From Sphingomonas sp. (lineage in GTDB: Bacteria; Pseudomonadota; Alphaproteobacteria; Sphingomonadales; Sphingomonadaceae): a DNA stretch of 34,199 nt. The position numbers and the translations under genes were made by a program. The stretch is from the NCBI GenBank assembly GCA_025936675.1, contig JAICSX010000023.1, forward strand, positions 1 to 34,199, in the 5' to 3' direction. Positions 33,736-34,199 of this stretch are shown here, one piece after another. The notes beneath the pieces are model-generated. The model was not told the DNA's origin, searched no databases, and saw only the letters and a list, made by a program, of their open reading frames with translations. Position 1 is the stretch's first letter. The number at the start of each line of letters is the position of its first letter.

Positions 33736-34199
33736 GCGACCTCACGCACGTCGGTCCCGACGGGCGGCCGCGCATGGTCGATGTTTCGGCCAAGGCGGAG
33801 ACCGATCGCCGCGCGGTGGCCACCGGCTTCGTCCGCCTCGACGAGGCCACCCTCGATTTGGTGCGCAGCGGCGCCACGGCAAAGGGCAGCGTCGCCCAGA
33901 CGGCCGAGCTTGCCGGCATCATGGCGGCCAAACGCACTAGCGAGCTGATCCCGCTGTGCCATCAACTCCCGTTGTCGGGCATCTCGGTTGCGGTAGAGGT
34001 GGCAGATGACGGCCTGCGGGTCACCGCCGAAGCGCGCACCACCGCCCGCACCGGCGTCGAGATGGAAGCTCTGTGCGCGGCCTCCGTCGCCTGCCTGACC
34101 ATCTACGACATGCTCAAGGCCAAGGCGCGCGGAATGACCATCGAGCGGATCGAGCTAGTTTCGAAGAGCGGCGGCGCGTCCGGCGACTGGCGCCGCGAC
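33732..34199 (+). CDS. moaC: Cyclic pyranopterin monophosphate synthase, 3' end cut by window edge
   Basis: 156 codons are visible from the ATG at 33732, in an ATGA overlap with moaB, and the frame is still open at the right edge. [73 protein letters not shown] and [12 protein letters not shown] leave no doubt. MoaC usually has about 158-160 residues, so only the last few are missing. With MoaA it makes precursor Z. Key Lys, His and Glu of the active site are present. Confidence 0.95.
   Translation, partial: MSDLTHVGPDGRPRMVDVSAKAETDRRAVATGFVRLDEATLDLVRSGATAKGSVAQTAELAGIMAAKRTSELIPLCHQLPLSGISVAVEVADDGLRVTAEARTTARTGVEMEALCAASVACLTIYDMLKAKARGMTIERIELVSKSGGASGDWRRD

Noticed and set aside
1..34199. 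CRISPR arrays, insertion sequences, integrases, toxin-antitoxin pairs, phage genes
   Set aside because: No regularly spaced repeats, transposase motifs or related proteins were found on either strand.

Overview
The window looks like a chromosomal piece of a GC-rich alphaproteobacterium, most likely in the Sphingomonadales. That is inferred from codon usage, protein style and gene set; there is no rRNA or other marker gene to settle it. Nearly all of it is coding, with no gene-free stretch above about 225 bases. No tRNA, rRNA, CRISPR array, insertion sequence or phage gene was seen.

Bases 1-28993 form a surface-polysaccharide locus of the ABC-transporter (group 2, kps-like) capsule type. The left part (1-14779) is a variable biosynthesis and decoration region. 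It holds the end of a DUF5672 protein, a convergent GT-A glycosyltransferase, a very large sulfotransferase/coiled-coil/YPDV-repeat fusion, a GT-B-like protein, a double glycosyltransferase, a previously hidden 53-codon gene, an SGNH esterase-like protein, a GSCFA protein, a sugar-nucleotide epimerase with a four-cysteine insert, an FkbM methyltransferase, a second small sulfotransferase-like protein and a TPR-GT32-like protein. Many of these genes overlap by four bases, suggesting one long translationally coupled transcript.

The centre (14789-19917) is the export machine. kpsE, kpsM, kpsT and an Fe(II)/2-oxoglutarate oxygenase resembling Kdo hydroxylase run leftward. An outer-membrane export lipoprotein (KpsD/BexD-like) runs rightward from a shared 224-base divergent promoter region. 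Rightward from there follow a secreted parallel beta-helix protein, a GT4 glycosyltransferase, a complete dTDP-L-rhamnose set (rfbC-rfbB-rfbD-rfbA), and the Kdo-linker enzymes KpsC (one module instead of two) and KpsS. Together they predict a capsule built on a phosphatidylglycerol/poly-Kdo linker. It would contain rhamnose and possibly 6-deoxy-talose, may carry methyl, sulfate or acyl substitutions, and may have a hydroxylated Kdo.

Bases 29160-34199 are a separate operon: a cytochrome b561-type membrane protein with an apparent CTG start, an exported sulfite-oxidase-fold molybdoenzyme, a TauE/SafE-type permease, and molybdenum cofactor genes moaA-moaD-moaE-moaB-moaC (moaC runs off the edge). 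This looks like a periplasmic molybdoenzyme system packaged with its cofactor supply.

The most interesting signals are the oxygenase inside the kps export operon, the single-module KpsC, the doubly coupled 53-codon gene, the 1255-residue sulfotransferase fusion and the CTG start of the b561 gene.
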